Positions 54,257-63,827 of a stretch of 64,000 nt of DNA are shown piece after piece. The stretch is taken from the NCBI GenBank assembly GCA_949291295.1, contig CASEVE010000008.1:1-64000 (forward strand). Reading direction: 5' to 3'. Both the position numbers and the translations under genes were made by a program. The first letter of the stretch is position 1. Each line of letters starts with the position of its first letter. The notes beneath the pieces are model-generated. The model did not search any database. It was not told where the DNA came from and was given only the letters and a program-made list of their open reading frames with translations. This DNA comes from an uncultured Olsenella sp. Lineage in GTDB: Bacteria; Actinomycetota; Coriobacteriia; Coriobacteriales; Atopobiaceae.

Positions 54257-57200
54257 TTAGCGGCGCCTGCGGGAGACCGCGATGGCGCCCGCGCCCGCGA
54301 CGGCGGCGGAGACGGCCGCGACGAGCGACGTCGGGTCGCCGGCGCTCGGGAGCTTCGCGTTGCTTCCGGAGGTGCCAGGCTTGGCGGAGTCGCCGGGCTT
54401 GGCGTCGCCGGACGGCTTCTGGTCGTCGGCGGAGCCGGGCTTCTGGTCGTCGTCGGAGCCGGGGGTCACGTCGTCGCCGGGCTCGTCGGTGCCGGGCTTC
54501 TGGTCGTCGCCAGGCTCATCGGTGCCGGGGGTGTCGGTGCCGGGCTCGTCCGTGCCGGGGGTGTCGGTTCCGGGCTCGTCCGTGCCAGGCTCATCTGTGC
54601 CGGGCTCGTCAGTCCCGGGCTCGTCGGTGCCGGGCTCGGAGGCCACGAGGGCCTGCTCGGCGGCCTGGAGGGCGGCGAGGGCGGAGTCGACCTCGGCCTG
54701 CGTGGCCTCGGGGTCGGCGAGGACGGCCTTTGCGGCCTCGAGGGCCTGCTGGTAGGCGGACCAGCTCTCGGCGGTGTAGGCGGACTCGTCCTTAGACCCG
54801 GCGGCGTCGACCGCGGCCTGGAGGTCGTCGGTAACGACCTCGTCGCCGGGCTCCTCGGCCTCGACGAGCGCCGCGACCGCGGCGCTCAGTGCCTGCTCGG
54901 CGGCGTCGACGACGGACTGGTCCGTGGACTCGAGGGCGGCCTTTGCGGCGTCGAGCGCCTCCTGGAAGGCGGCCCAGGACTCGGCGGTGTAGTCGTCGGC
55001 CTTCAGGGCCTCGGCGGCCTCGATCGCGGCCTGGAGCTTGGTGGTGTCGACCTCGTCGCCGGGCTGCTCGGGCTCGGTGACGGTGACCGTGAACGTGGCG
55101 GTCTTGCCCTCGTAGGTGACGGTCACGGTCTGCTCGCCGGCCTCGGAGAGGGTCGTCGGGTCGAGCGCGATCTCGTCGGCCGCGTCGGCGTAGGAGACGT
55201 CCTTGGTGGAGCCGTCGGAGTAGGTGAGCGTGAGCACGAGGCCGGTGGCGTCGAGCTTGTCGCCCACGGTGTACTCAACCTTGGCCGGGGCGGTCTTGAC
55301 CGCGACGGACTCGAGCGTGGGCTCGACGGGCTCGGGCTCGGCGTTCTTGGGCGTGACACGCAGGTTGTCGATCACGAGATCGCCAGAGCCGATGGCGGTG
55401 TTGCCGCTGGTGCCCTGGGAATGGATGCCAATCCACGTGAGGCCGTCCTCGGCGCCCGTGACCTCCATGGTGAAGTGCTTGGTGGTCTGGGTGCCCGTGG
55501 AGCTGTCGTAGGTCGCCTCGAGGCGGTCGAACACGTTGTCAACGTAGGTGTTCTCGCCGTCGCCGACCTTCATGGCGTAGCTGCCATACGGGCCAACCTG
55601 GTAGTCAAACTCAACCGTGTAGGTCACGCCGGGCTCAAAGTAGAGGTTCTGCGGCGTGGTCTGGAAGAGCAGACCCTGACGGCTGTCGTGGTGCTTGAGC
55701 GACCAGTTTCCGTCGAGGGCGTCGTCGATGACCTTGCCGTTCCAGCCAACGGAGGTGTACTTGCCGTTGTCCTCGGAGAGGTGCGTCACGGCATCGCCGC
55801 CGTTGGCGGTCGGGCCGATCACGAACGGGTAGAGGCCAGACACGGCGTTCTCGAAGTCCTGGTAGAAGGAGCCGTCCTCGGCCTGGACCGGGAAGTCGGC
55901 GTTCTCAACGTAGCGAATGTTGTCCACGTACGTGCTACCCTCGCCCGCAGCGCGCTTGATGGTGAGCGTGGCGGTCTCCTCGCCAGCGGTGAACTTGACG
56001 TAGATGCGCGTCATATAGGACTGCTGGAGGCTGCTCGTGTGACGCTGGTCGCTCGCCGTGTAGTTCTTGATGACGGAGCGGCCGGTGGAGCGAGAAGCGC
56101 TCTCATCACCGGAGGTCACCTCGACGGTGGCCGTGGCATCGCTGCTGTTCTCGATGTAGAGCTCGGCAACGTAGGTCTTGCCCGCGGTGAGGCCGGAGAG
56201 CGTGGTGCTCACGGCAACGTCCTCGGACGGGGAGTTGATGGCAAGGCGCTGGTCGCCGGTGTTGGCAACCTCAACCTCGACGGCATCGCTATCGATGTCG
56301 CCGCTCCAGACCTCGGAGTTGAGCTTCTCGCCGTCGGTGTAGGCGTTGAAGCCCGGGTCCACGACGCCGGTACCCTCGCCAAAGTCCACGGTGTCGGCGG
56401 TGGGGGCGGTGGAGCCGGACGCAACGATGACGTACGGCACGCCGGCCTCGCAGTCGTAGGTGAGGGTGGTACCGAGCGTCATGTTCTGGCCGTCAACACG
56501 GCCCTGGTCGGTGAGCTTGTAGAGCGTGACGTTCTTGCCCTGCCACTCGTCAATCACGCCGAGCGTGACGGAGCCGCCGTCCAGGCTGTAGAGGTAGAGC
56601 TTCTCCTCGCCCTCGTCGGTGGTCCAGGGGAGCAGATAGGAGTCGTCGTCTAGCACCTTGACGCCGTTGAGCGTGATCTCGCGCTCGATGACGGTGTCGC
56701 CGCGCTGATCAGCGTGACGGGTCACCACGACGGTGTCGCCCTCGGCGTTCTTGAGGGTGATCTGCTTCTCGTGGTTGCCCACGGGGGACTCGCCCTCGGC
56801 GTAGTTCTCCCAGTCGGTCACGTCATAGTGCATGAGGAAGCGGGTGGGCAGGTTCTCGAGATAGAGCGTCTCGATGTAGGTGTTGAAGTCCTGCTCGTTG
56901 CCCCAGCCCTCAAAGCCCTCGGTCACGTAGCCGCCGAGCAGTGGGTTGTCCATGACGCCGCCCTTGGAGGGACCGTTGTTGGGCGAGATGTCGCGCTGGC
57001 TGTTGCGCAGGAAGCGGACGATGTCGCTGTTGATGCCCTTGGTGGCGGTGCCGCCGTAGGAAATCTCGGTGGCCCAGTGGCTCCAGGTGGAGTCGTACTC
57101 GCCCTCGTTGGGGAACTCTGTGGAGAAGCGCCAGCCGAGCGCGTTGATCTGGCGGGCAACGTTGCGGGTCTCCCAGGCGTCCTGATACCAGACGTCCAGG

Positions 57201-60112
57201 TAGATGAAGTCCATGTTGTCGTCGCGCGTGGCGGCGTCGGCAGCTACCGTTTCCTCGGAGGCGGTGGTGGCGCCGGTCACGGCCGGGTTGCCAACATACT
57301 CGCCCTCGTCCCAGTTCTGGCTCGAGAAGGACGTGCCGTTGATGCGGTCATAGAGCTGGACGAGCCTGCCCCAGCGGGCGCCGGAGCTGAGGTCCCAGAG
57401 CTTGTCGATGACCTGAGACTGGTCGAGCCAGCCCCAGCCGTTGCCCATGCCCTGGACCATGCGGTCGTTGAAGGACTTGGACTCGGGGTAGGACTCCTGC
57501 GCGTTGATGTGGATGCCGACCTCGGTGTCGTACTCGTGAGCAATCTTGATGAGCTCACGGAAGCCCTCGATGCCGCCCTCCTTCTCGGAGACGTCGGCGT
57601 ACTCGGAGTTGGCGGAGTCGTGACCCTCGTTGCCGTAGCCCTTGAGCAGGAGCGCCTGCGGCAGGCCATCGGTGATGAGGGAGACCTTCTTCAGGTTGTC
57701 CGCGGTCTGGGCGTAGGGGTTGGTGACCTCGGAGCCAAAGTTCATGACGATGCGGTACGCGACGATGGCCTTCATGTCCTCGGAGCCCTGCGGCACGTTG
57801 AGGATGTCGCGCGTCACGATGGCACCGTCGTTCCAGTCCACGGTTCCGTCTTCGTTGACGTCGTCGGCAATGGCGACCTTGACCCAGGGCAGCTCGCTCG
57901 TGGGATAGGTGGTGCCGCTGTGGCTGTTTACGTAGTTCTGAGCGGCCTTGTCGCCCTGCTCGTAGTACCAGACGGAGCTCGTCATGCCCATGGTGTCGGT
58001 GCCGTTGTTGAGCGTGATGCGCTTGTCGCCCTCGGCCTCGGAGTTGGAGAAGATGCCGGCGGAGTAGTTGTCCGTGCTCAGGAAGCCGTACATGAAGCCG
58101 TCGGTCTTGTTGGGCTCAAAGCCCTCGTCGAAGGTGTAGTAACGGTCGCCCGAGGCGGTCGTGTTGGTGGACATGTTGGCGCCGGCAAAGTCCGCGCCGG
58201 CGTCCGCCTGATCGACGGTCACGAGGTTGTTGTTGGCGATGCTGATGGACTTGATGATGCCGCAGCCGTCGTTCTTCTGGATGTCCGTGACCTCCCAGGA
58301 GAGCACGGTGCCCTCGACCTTGACCTCAACGGTCATGGTGAAGTCGAGCGAGGCGTCAGCGTCCTTGATGACCATCGTGTAGGTGGCGGTGTCACCGGAA
58401 ATCTGAGAGGTGACCGCGGGGGTGACCTCGACGCCGTTCACCGTGAGCGTGGTGACGTCGGACTCCTGGCCGCGCACGAACTTCTCGGCGGCATTCTCGC
58501 CGGCCATGGCGTAGCGGGCGACCTGCGGGAAGTCCGCGGAGACGTAGACCGTCATCTCGTCGGAGGCGATGGTCTTGTACTTGGTGAGGTCAAGCGCGGG
58601 CTTGGGCTCGAGCTGGAAGTTCACGCCCTCGTTGGTGCCCTCGGACGCGCCCTTCACGGTGTAGGTCTGGGTCTGGGCGATGTAGCCGGGCATGCTGGCC
58701 ACGATCTCCTGCTCGCCCACCTCGACGTCCGCGATGGTCCAGTTGCCCTCGGCATCGGTCTTGGTGTTGGCTGCGCCGATGCGGACCGTGGCGCCCTCGA
58801 GGGGATTGCCCTCGGCGTCGGTGACGGTGCCGGAGACGTCAGCGAGGTTGACGTACCAGCTGTTGACGGTCTCGCCGCCACGGGTGACGAGAAGCGCCCA
58901 GTCCTCTTCCATGATGGACTCGCCGTTGACGGCGGCGTCGGCAAAGCGCACGGAGCTCGTGCCGTTGGCCTTGACGCCGTAGACGCCCTTGCCGGAGAGG
59001 CCCGCGGTGCAGTTGCCAGCAGCCTGGTTGCTCATGCTCTGGGTCTCGCCGTTGACGGTGAGGGAGACCTTCTCGTTGTTGACGCTGATGGAGATCTCCA
59101 TCGGCACGCCCTTCTCGGGCGTGGGCAGGTCTCCGCCAAAGGCGGGATAGGAGCCGCTGCCGTTGTAGTTGTACTGGCAGTACCAGGCGCTCGACGGATC
59201 GTAGCCCACGTACATCCAGTTGCTGTCATCAACGTAGGTGTAGAAGATGCCGAAGTTGATGGTGTCGGACTCGGGGACGAGCGTCAGCGAGAGGGTCTCG
59301 CCGTTCACGGCCTTGCGGCTGTTATCCACGAGGACGAGCGGGGCGGACGTGTTGGCGTTGCCGTAGGCGTGGCCGCCGCCGTTGTGCGAGCCGCCGGTGA
59401 TCTGGATCCACTTGCGGCCCTCGGGGACCTCGACCACGTACTCGGCCGCAGGCTCCCAGGTCTGGCCGTCAATCTCCTGGTAGACGGCCCAGTCGGAGAA
59501 GTCCGTGACCGTGGCGTCGCCCATCTTCACGTTGGTAAAGTAGACGTCGGTGTAGTTGGTGTTGTAGGTGGCACCGCCAAAACCAACCTTGCCGTCCTTG
59601 GCCATAAGGCCCGCCACGTCAGCGTTCTCGATCGTCGAGGTGGTTCCGTTGACGTCAACCGTGATGACGTTGCCCTCGTGGGAGACGCTGATGGTGGCCT
59701 TCTCGCCCTTGGGTACGCTCGGCAGGTCGGAAATGGTGGGGTAGGACCCACTGCCATCGACCTTGTACTCCAGGAACCAGTTGCTGCCGGTATCGTAGCC
59801 GACGTAGGCCCAGTTGTTGTCATCGACGTACTTGATGACAAAGCGGAGACGGCTCGCAGAGGCGTCGCTGTTGAGAATGAAATCCGCTCCCACGGACTCG
59901 TCCCCAACGGTGTCGTCGCTCAGGACGAACGCCTCGGGCTTTGCGCCGCCAAAGTGGGCGTTGCCGTTGTTGGCACCAGACGCAAGGTGACCCATGGTCT
60001 CCCCCGCGGCAAGCGCCGGCTGGGCGGCACCGATTGCCACGACGAGCGCAGCGAACACCGCCACGAACGCCAGGACAAGCGCCCCAAGCCGTCCTCCAGG
60101 TTTCTTGCTCAT
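54257..60112 (-). CDS. cell-wall endo-alpha-N-acetylgalactosaminidase, GH101
   Basis: Releases Gal-beta-1,3-GalNAc from mucin-type O-glycans. 1951 residues: signal peptide to about 36, two laminin-G-like modules (37-205, 235-405), a carboxypeptidase-regulatory-like domain (about 426-490), the GH101 core (about 500-1200) with Asp973 in FIYLDVWY as nucleophile and Glu999 in RFSTEFPNEGE as acid/base, two carbohydrate-binding-type modules (about 1300-1408, 1415-1585), a bacterial Ig-like domain (about 1600-1680), two FIVAR three-helix repeats (about 1689-1825), a Gly-Thr-Asp-Glu-Pro repeat, and the sorting signal LPSAG (1921-1925), membrane helix and RRRR. Length and architecture match Streptococcus/Bifidobacterium-type surface enzymes. 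It should be sortase-anchored although the motif is LPSAG, not LPXTG. Confidence 0.95.
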   Translation of the reverse strand: MSKKPGGRLGALVLAFVAVFAALVVAIGAAQPALAAGETMGHLASGANNGNAHFGGAKPEAFVLSDDTVGDESVGADFILNSDASASRLRFVIKYVDDNNWAYVGYDTGSNWFLEYKVDGSGSYPTISDLPSVPKGEKATISVSHEGNVITVDVNGTTSTIENADVAGLMAKDGKVGFGGATYNTNYTDVYFTNVKMGDATVTDFSDWAVYQEIDGQTWEPAAEYVVEVPEGRKWIQITGGSHNGGGHAYGNANTSAPLVLVDNSRKAVNGETLSLTLVPESDTINFGIFYTYVDDSNWMYVGYDPSSAWYCQYNYNGSGSYPAFGGDLPTPEKGVPMEISISVNNEKVSLTVNGETQSMSNQAAGNCTAGLSGKGVYGVKANGTSSVRFADAAVNGESIMEEDWALLVTRGGETVNSWYVNLADVSGTVTDAEGNPLEGATVRIGAANTKTDAEGNWTIADVEVGEQEIVASMPGYIAQTQTYTVKGASEGTNEGVNFQLEPKPALDLTKYKTIASDEMTVYVSADFPQVARYAMAGENAAEKFVRGQESDVTTLTVNGVEVTPAVTSQISGDTATYTMVIKDADASLDFTMTVEVKVEGTVLSWEVTDIQKNDGCGIIKSISIANNNLVTVDQADAGADFAGANMSTNTTASGDRYYTFDEGFEPNKTDGFMYGFLSTDNYSAGIFSNSEAEGDKRITLNNGTDTMGMTSSVWYYEQGDKAAQNYVNSHSGTTYPTSELPWVKVAIADDVNEDGTVDWNDGAIVTRDILNVPQGSEDMKAIVAYRIVMNFGSEVTNPYAQTADNLKKVSLITDGLPQALLLKGYGNEGHDSANSEYADVSEKEGGIEGFRELIKIAHEYDTEVGIHINAQESYPESKSFNDRMVQGMGNGWGWLDQSQVIDKLWDLSSGARWGRLVQLYDRINGTSFSSQNWDEGEYVGNPAVTGATTASEETVAADAATRDDNMDFIYLDVWYQDAWETRNVARQINALGWRFSTEFPNEGEYDSTWSHWATEISYGGTATKGINSDIVRFLRNSQRDISPNNGPSKGGVMDNPLLGGYVTEGFEGWGNEQDFNTYIETLYLENLPTRFLMHYDVTDWENYAEGESPVGNHEKQITLKNAEGDTVVVTRHADQRGDTVIEREITLNGVKVLDDDSYLLPWTTDEGEEKLYLYSLDGGSVTLGVIDEWQGKNVTLYKLTDQGRVDGQNMTLGTTLTYDCEAGVPYVIVASGSTAPTADTVDFGEGTGVVDPGFNAYTDGEKLNSEVWSGDIDSDAVEVEVANTGDQRLAINSPSEDVAVSTTLSGLTAGKTYVAELYIENSSDATATVEVTSGDESASRSTGRSVIKNYTASDQRHTSSLQQSYMTRIYVKFTAGEETATLTIKRAAGEGSTYVDNIRYVENADFPVQAEDGSFYQDFENAVSGLYPFVIGPTANGGDAVTHLSEDNGKYTSVGWNGKVIDDALDGNWSLKHHDSRQGLLFQTTPQNLYFEPGVTYTVEFDYQVGPYGSYAMKVGDGENTYVDNVFDRLEATYDSSTGTQTTKHFTMEVTGAEDGLTWIGIHSQGTSGNTAIGSGDLVIDNLRVTPKNAEPEPVEPTLESVAVKTAPAKVEYTVGDKLDATGLVLTLTYSDGSTKDVSYADAADEIALDPTTLSEAGEQTVTVTYEGKTATFTVTVTEPEQPGDEVDTTKLQAAIEAAEALKADDYTAESWAAFQEALDAAKAALESTDQSVVDAAEQALSAAVAALVEAEEPGDEVVTDDLQAAVDAAGSKDESAYTAESWSAYQQALEAAKAVLADPEATQAEVDSALAALQAAEQALVASEPGTDEPGTDEPGTDEPGTDEPGTDTPGTDEPGTDTPGTDEPGDDQKPGTDEPGDDVTPGSDDDQKPGSADDQKPSGDAKPGDSAKPGTSGSNAKLPSAGDPTSLVAAVSAAVAGAGAIAVSRRRR

Positions 60113-60345
60113 AACGCTCCCTTCCCTACTTCCTCGAAATCGCGGATCACGCAGCCGCGACAGAGTCCACCCCTATCTTGAGGGTATCTTCTCAATTCAA
60201 GCTTAAAGGGAGCTCAGAGTCTTCATAAAGCAGGCGAGCGGTATCGAGCACTCCGCAAGTGAGCGCTCGTCCCGCGTTTGGTAGCCCTTGGGGAATACCA
60301 CCGTTTGGCAGGGAGCGAGGCGGCAGCGGCCACCCCCCCACCACG

Positions 60346-60762
60346 CTAGCGCTGGAGGTGCATGCAGGTCTGCGTGGCACGGGCAACGGGCGTGCCCAGC
60401 TCGTCGGTCACGTAGCAGGTGTAGAACGCGAGCGTGCGGCCGTTCTTGTCCACGTCCGCCGTGGCGATGAGCTTCTCGCCCTTGGCCGCGCTCATGAACT
60501 CGATGTTGCTGCTCACAGACACGGTGACAGACTCGCCTACGTTGGAGGCCACGGCAAACGCGAGGTCGGCCACCGTGAAGATGGCGCCGCCCATCACGCC
60601 GCCCTTCTCGTTGCGGTGCCCGGGTGTGATGTCAAACTCGGTGACCGCGTGGCCGCGCGCGGCCTCCACCACCCGGCAGCCGCAGGCGTCGGTGGCAAAG
60701 CGGTCGTTCTTGAAGACGGCCTGGACCTCCTCGAGGGAGGCGTTCTCGTCTATCAGAGCCAT
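60346..60762 (-). CDS. PaaI-family hotdog thioesterase
   Basis: 138 residues. The hotdog motif NEKGGVMGGAIFTVADLAFAVAS and the later SSNIEFMSAAKGEKL match PaaI-type acyl-CoA thioesterases. Overlaps the pentapeptide-repeat gene by ten bases. Substrate unknown; phenylacetate genes are not present in the window. Confidence 0.88.
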   Translation of the reverse strand: MALIDENASLEEVQAVFKNDRFATDACGCRVVEAARGHAVTEFDITPGHRNEKGGVMGGAIFTVADLAFAVASNVGESVTVSVSSNIEFMSAAKGEKLIATADVDKNGRTLAFYTCYVTDELGTPVARATQTCMHLQR

Positions 60763-61433
60763 TCTTCCTCCTTGATCTTGATGCCGAGAAGGGCAGCGAG
60801 CTGGACGGCTTGCTCCTCGCTCACGATGGCGCCGCGCAGCTCCCGCAGGTCACTCGAGACGCGGATGCCCGCAATCTCGCAGGTAGAGAAGTCTATGCCC
60901 GAGAGGCCCGTGCGAAAGACCGTGGCGCGCGTGAGGTCGCACTGGTCGAGCGCCACGTGACGCAGCCGCGTGGAGTAGATATTGGCCTCGGAGAGGTTGG
61001 TATTGCTCGCGGCGAGGTGCTCGACCGTGGCTTCCGAGAAGTCAACGTAACTCATCTGGCTGTCCACCATGGTCACCCCCGTGAGGCGACCCTTGAGAAA
61101 CGTGAGCCCCGGCGCGGAGCACGAGCGGAAGTCGCAGCGGTTGAGCCAGCTTTTGCCCATGTCACACCGGATGAAGCGACAGCCCGAGAAAAGCACGTCC
61201 GTAAACGTGCAGTTTGAGAGATTTACCGCATCAAAGGTGCAGCTGCGAAAGACCACGCCCTCAAAGACGGTACCGTTGGCGGCAACATCCGCAAGCTCAA
61301 GGCTCGAAAAAGACGTGTTCTGGACGTGCGCATCCGGAGCGGCGAGCGCAGCGAGAAGCTCCTCTTGGCTCATGTGGCAGCCGAGGTCGTCGCGAACCCG
61401 GGCAAGACGCTTGGGCTGACGCGAGCGCGGCAT
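60753..61433 (-). CDS. pentapeptide-repeat protein
   Basis: 226 residues of A(D/N)LxX-like pentapeptides (FRSCTFDAVNLSNCTFTDVL, then LSGIDFSTCEIAGI) that should fold as a right-handed beta-helix of about 20-30 turns' worth of five-residue units. Members include DNA-gyrase-protecting DNA mimics such as Qnr and MfpA, but this one has no obvious acidic DNA-mimic face. Sits between cutC (abutting) and the thioesterase gene (overlapping) in one operon. Function unknown. Confidence 0.85.
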   Translation of the reverse strand: MPRSRQPKRLARVRDDLGCHMSQEELLAALAAPDAHVQNTSFSSLELADVAANGTVFEGVVFRSCTFDAVNLSNCTFTDVLFSGCRFIRCDMGKSWLNRCDFRSCSAPGLTFLKGRLTGVTMVDSQMSYVDFSEATVEHLAASNTNLSEANIYSTRLRHVALDQCDLTRATVFRTGLSGIDFSTCEIAGIRVSSDLRELRGAIVSEEQAVQLAALLGIKIKEEEWL

Positions 61434-62108
61434 CTAGGCTCCTGCCCGGGCAACGTTGACGATCTTGGTGCCGTGGACCTCCGAGACGCCCAGCGCCGCG
61501 GCAACATCCTCGGCGTTCTCCCAGGTGATGCCACCGCCCGGCAGGATGATGATGCGCCCGGCGGCGCGCTCCACGTAGGTGCGCAGACGATCGAGGTTGT
61601 CCGCGATGGGCGTGCCGGCCGCACCGCCGTGAGTGAGGATGCGCTCAACGCCCTGCTCGGCGAGCCAGTCGATGGCAGCAAGCTGGTCCTTTGGCGCGAG
61701 CGCATCAAAGGCCATGTGGAAGGTCACGGCCACGCGGCCGGGGGCCTCGGGGGTGTCCTCGTGGGCAAGGCGGATGAGCTCGGAGGTGAGCTCGGTGTCC
61801 AGCTTGCCGTCGCGCAAGCAGCCAAAGACCACGCCGGTGACGCCCAGGCTCTTGGCCATGATGAGGTCGTCGCGCATCATGGCCGCCTCGGCGGGCGTGT
61901 GCTCAAAGCTGCCACCTCGCGGGCGGACCATGCACATCACGTCCGTGCCCGTCTCGCGCGCGTGCGCGACGGCAGCGCGAATGACCCCGTAGCTGGGCGT
62001 GGTGCCGCCCACGGCCAGGTTGTCGCAAAGCTCGATTCGCGCGGCACCCGCGGCAACGGCGGCAGGCACGAGCTCCATGTTCTCGGCACAGAACTCTTTG
62101 ATCAGCAT
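61434..62108 (-). CDS. cutC: CutC-family protein
   Basis: 224 residues; the ATG at 62108 has GGGGAGAG upstream, and a longer frame to 62198 lacks a site. The family motifs are IELCDNLAVGGTTPSYG, VMVRPRGG (here MCMVRPRGGSFEH) and ILTHGGAAGTPIADN. CutC was named for copper homeostasis, but its biochemical role is unsettled. It is the first gene of a compact operon with the pentapeptide protein and thioesterase. Confidence 0.9.
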   Translation of the reverse strand: MLIKEFCAENMELVPAAVAAGAARIELCDNLAVGGTTPSYGVIRAAVAHARETGTDVMCMVRPRGGSFEHTPAEAAMMRDDLIMAKSLGVTGVVFGCLRDGKLDTELTSELIRLAHEDTPEAPGRVAVTFHMAFDALAPKDQLAAIDWLAEQGVERILTHGGAAGTPIADNLDRLRTYVERAAGRIIILPGGGITWENAEDVAAALGVSEVHGTKIVNVARAGA

Positions 62109-62336
62109 GGGTCTCTCTCCCCTCGTTGTTCTTATCGCCAGTATGCCACGAACACCTGACAGAAATCGGCCGCTGCCCCTTTGATAACTAGAAGGCAACT
62201 ACGAGGCAAATAGAATTCTCAAGGCCTACTGAGAAGAACCGCAGGTAGACGAGCTAGACAAGAAACCAGGACCCCTCCCAGGGCCCTAGTTTGTGATTCT
62301 GGCGCAACTAAAAAACAGGTGTTCGAGCAAGGAGCA

Positions 62337-62699
62337 CTACCGCAGCGCGGCCTCCCACTCTGCCTCGCGGAATCCCACGAGCACGAAATCTTCCCCCACC
62401 ACGATGGGGCGCTTGACCAGCATGCCGTCCTCGGCAAGAAGCGCAAAGGCCTCGGCGTCGGACATGCCCGCGTCGAGAAGTGCCTTCACGTTGCGCTCGC
62501 GGTAGAGCCGGCCACTCGTGTTGAAGAAGCGGCGCACGGGCAGGCCGGAGCGCGCCTGCCAGGTTGCCAACTCGTCTGCCGTGGGGTTGTCCTCCACGAT
62601 GTGGCGGTCGACGTAGGCCACGCCGTGCTCGTCCAGCCACGCCTTTGCACGCCTGCAGGTACTGCACTTTGGATACTCAACAAACAGCACGTCTAACAT
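62337..62699 (-). CDS. ArsC/Spx-family thioredoxin-fold protein
   Basis: 120 residues. YPKCSTCRRAKAWL has the CxxC found in the Spx/YffB branch and the ArsC-like N-terminal fold, with an Arg in KRPIVVG. Spx proteins bind RNA polymerase and ArsC reduces arsenate; sequence alone does not decide, and no ars genes are near. Confidence 0.8.
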   Translation of the reverse strand: MLDVLFVEYPKCSTCRRAKAWLDEHGVAYVDRHIVEDNPTADELATWQARSGLPVRRFFNTSGRLYRERNVKALLDAGMSDAEAFALLAEDGMLVKRPIVVGEDFVLVGFREAEWEAALR

Positions 62700-62795
62700 G
62701 GGATTTCCTTTCGCGAGACTTGAGGTGAGTTTAGCACGGACACACGGCCCGGATTGATTGCGACAATCCGTATACTATGATCAGAGAGGAGCGCC

Positions 62796-63827
62796 ATGCC
62801 CGGTCAGTTCGTATACGAATGCCCCGTCCTTCTCCCCACGCTCAAGCGTGCCGAGAAACTCGTACCCCCTGAGTTCGTTCCATGCTATGACTGGTTTATC
62901 AGCAACGTTGGCATGACCTCATCAGCGCTTCCGCATCGGATGAAACCTCGGCCCAACACGCCCACCTCCCTGAGCAGGGATTCCGGCATCCATTCTCCCT
63001 CGCCCGATCGAATAAAATATGTTAATGGTCGCAGATACGCGCTTTCCGTTCACACAAGCAAGGCAAAAGGAATACGCAGGTATAGCGACAGAGAACCCAT
63101 TTGGCTTGAAGACGGAACGTGGATCTTCGATTATGCCGCCTACGACGGTGAGGACCGTGGTCAATGCTACAACTCCTCGCTGATCAACTGTCTCGTCGAT
63201 GGAATACCCGTCGGTGTTATTGACGTAGATAGGAACGGTAGGGACTACCGTGTTTTGGGGCTTGCATTCGTAGAGCGATACAACAGCGCCACACGCATGT
63301 TCACGCTTCATGGCCCTGTCACGAGAGACAGTGAATCTCAAGGCCTTTTTGCAGCTCCCGGCCTTGATGAGCTGCCAGAGGACGAGCGCAGAATAGTCAT
63401 TGACTACGACGGCTTGGATGACCGCCGCATTGTTGAGGTCAGGCAGATTAGAAGAGGACAACAGGGGCGTTTCCGCAACGAACTCCTGAATGCCTACAAC
63501 GGTACGTGTGCTATTACCGGCACAGATGTCCCAGAGGTATTGCAGGCTGCGCATATCAACCCATATCGAGGAAAGAAATCCCAAATCGTCAACAACGGAA
63601 TCCTGCTTAGGGCAGACCTTCACTTACTCTTTGACGCCCTTCTCGTATCGATTGAGCCTGACACCCTCTCCGTCAGTCTGAGCGATCGCCTCTCCAATAC
63701 GATCTATCATCAATATATAAATCGTCGTCTTGCAATTCCGACACAATCAGCACTAGCGCCGAGCAGGGAGCTTCTTGCCGTACATTACCGACAGTTCAAA
63801 CGAGAAAATCGTATTCTCGCCAGCTAA
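62796..63827 (+). CDS. HNH endonuclease with N-terminal SRA-like reader domain
   Basis: 343 residues, lower in GC than its neighbours, which suggests transfer. The C-terminal HNH core is RFRNELLNAYNGTCAITGTD, then AAHINPY and HLLFDALLVSI. The N-terminal half (about 1-180) contains WIFDYAAYDGED...CYNSSL and VIDVDRNGRDYRVLGLAFVE, a layout shared with predicted SRA-like modification-sensing domains fused to HNH. I infer a modified-base-dependent restriction function; a solitary, non-defence nuclease remains possible. Position and ATG at 62796 (GGAG upstream). Confidence 0.75.
   Translation: MPGQFVYECPVLLPTLKRAEKLVPPEFVPCYDWFISNVGMTSSALPHRMKPRPNTPTSLSRDSGIHSPSPDRIKYVNGRRYALSVHTSKAKGIRRYSDREPIWLEDGTWIFDYAAYDGEDRGQCYNSSLINCLVDGIPVGVIDVDRNGRDYRVLGLAFVERYNSATRMFTLHGPVTRDSESQGLFAAPGLDELPEDERRIVIDYDGLDDRRIVEVRQIRRGQQGRFRNELLNAYNGTCAITGTDVPEVLQAAHINPYRGKKSQIVNNGILLRADLHLLFDALLVSIEPDTLSVSLSDRLSNTIYHQYINRRLAIPTQSALAPSRELLAVHYRQFKRENRILAS

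Noticed and set aside
54233..56653. An 806-codon plus-strand frame with Gly/Ala/Leu repeats
   Set aside because: Mirror of the GH101 repeat and binding modules on the other strand.
56714..60181. A 1155-codon open frame on the plus strand opposite GH101
   Set aside because: It is antisense to a complete GH101 with conserved domains and catalytic residues; such long antisense frames are expected from GC-rich codon bias. Its translation is Val/Gly/His-rich with no domain.
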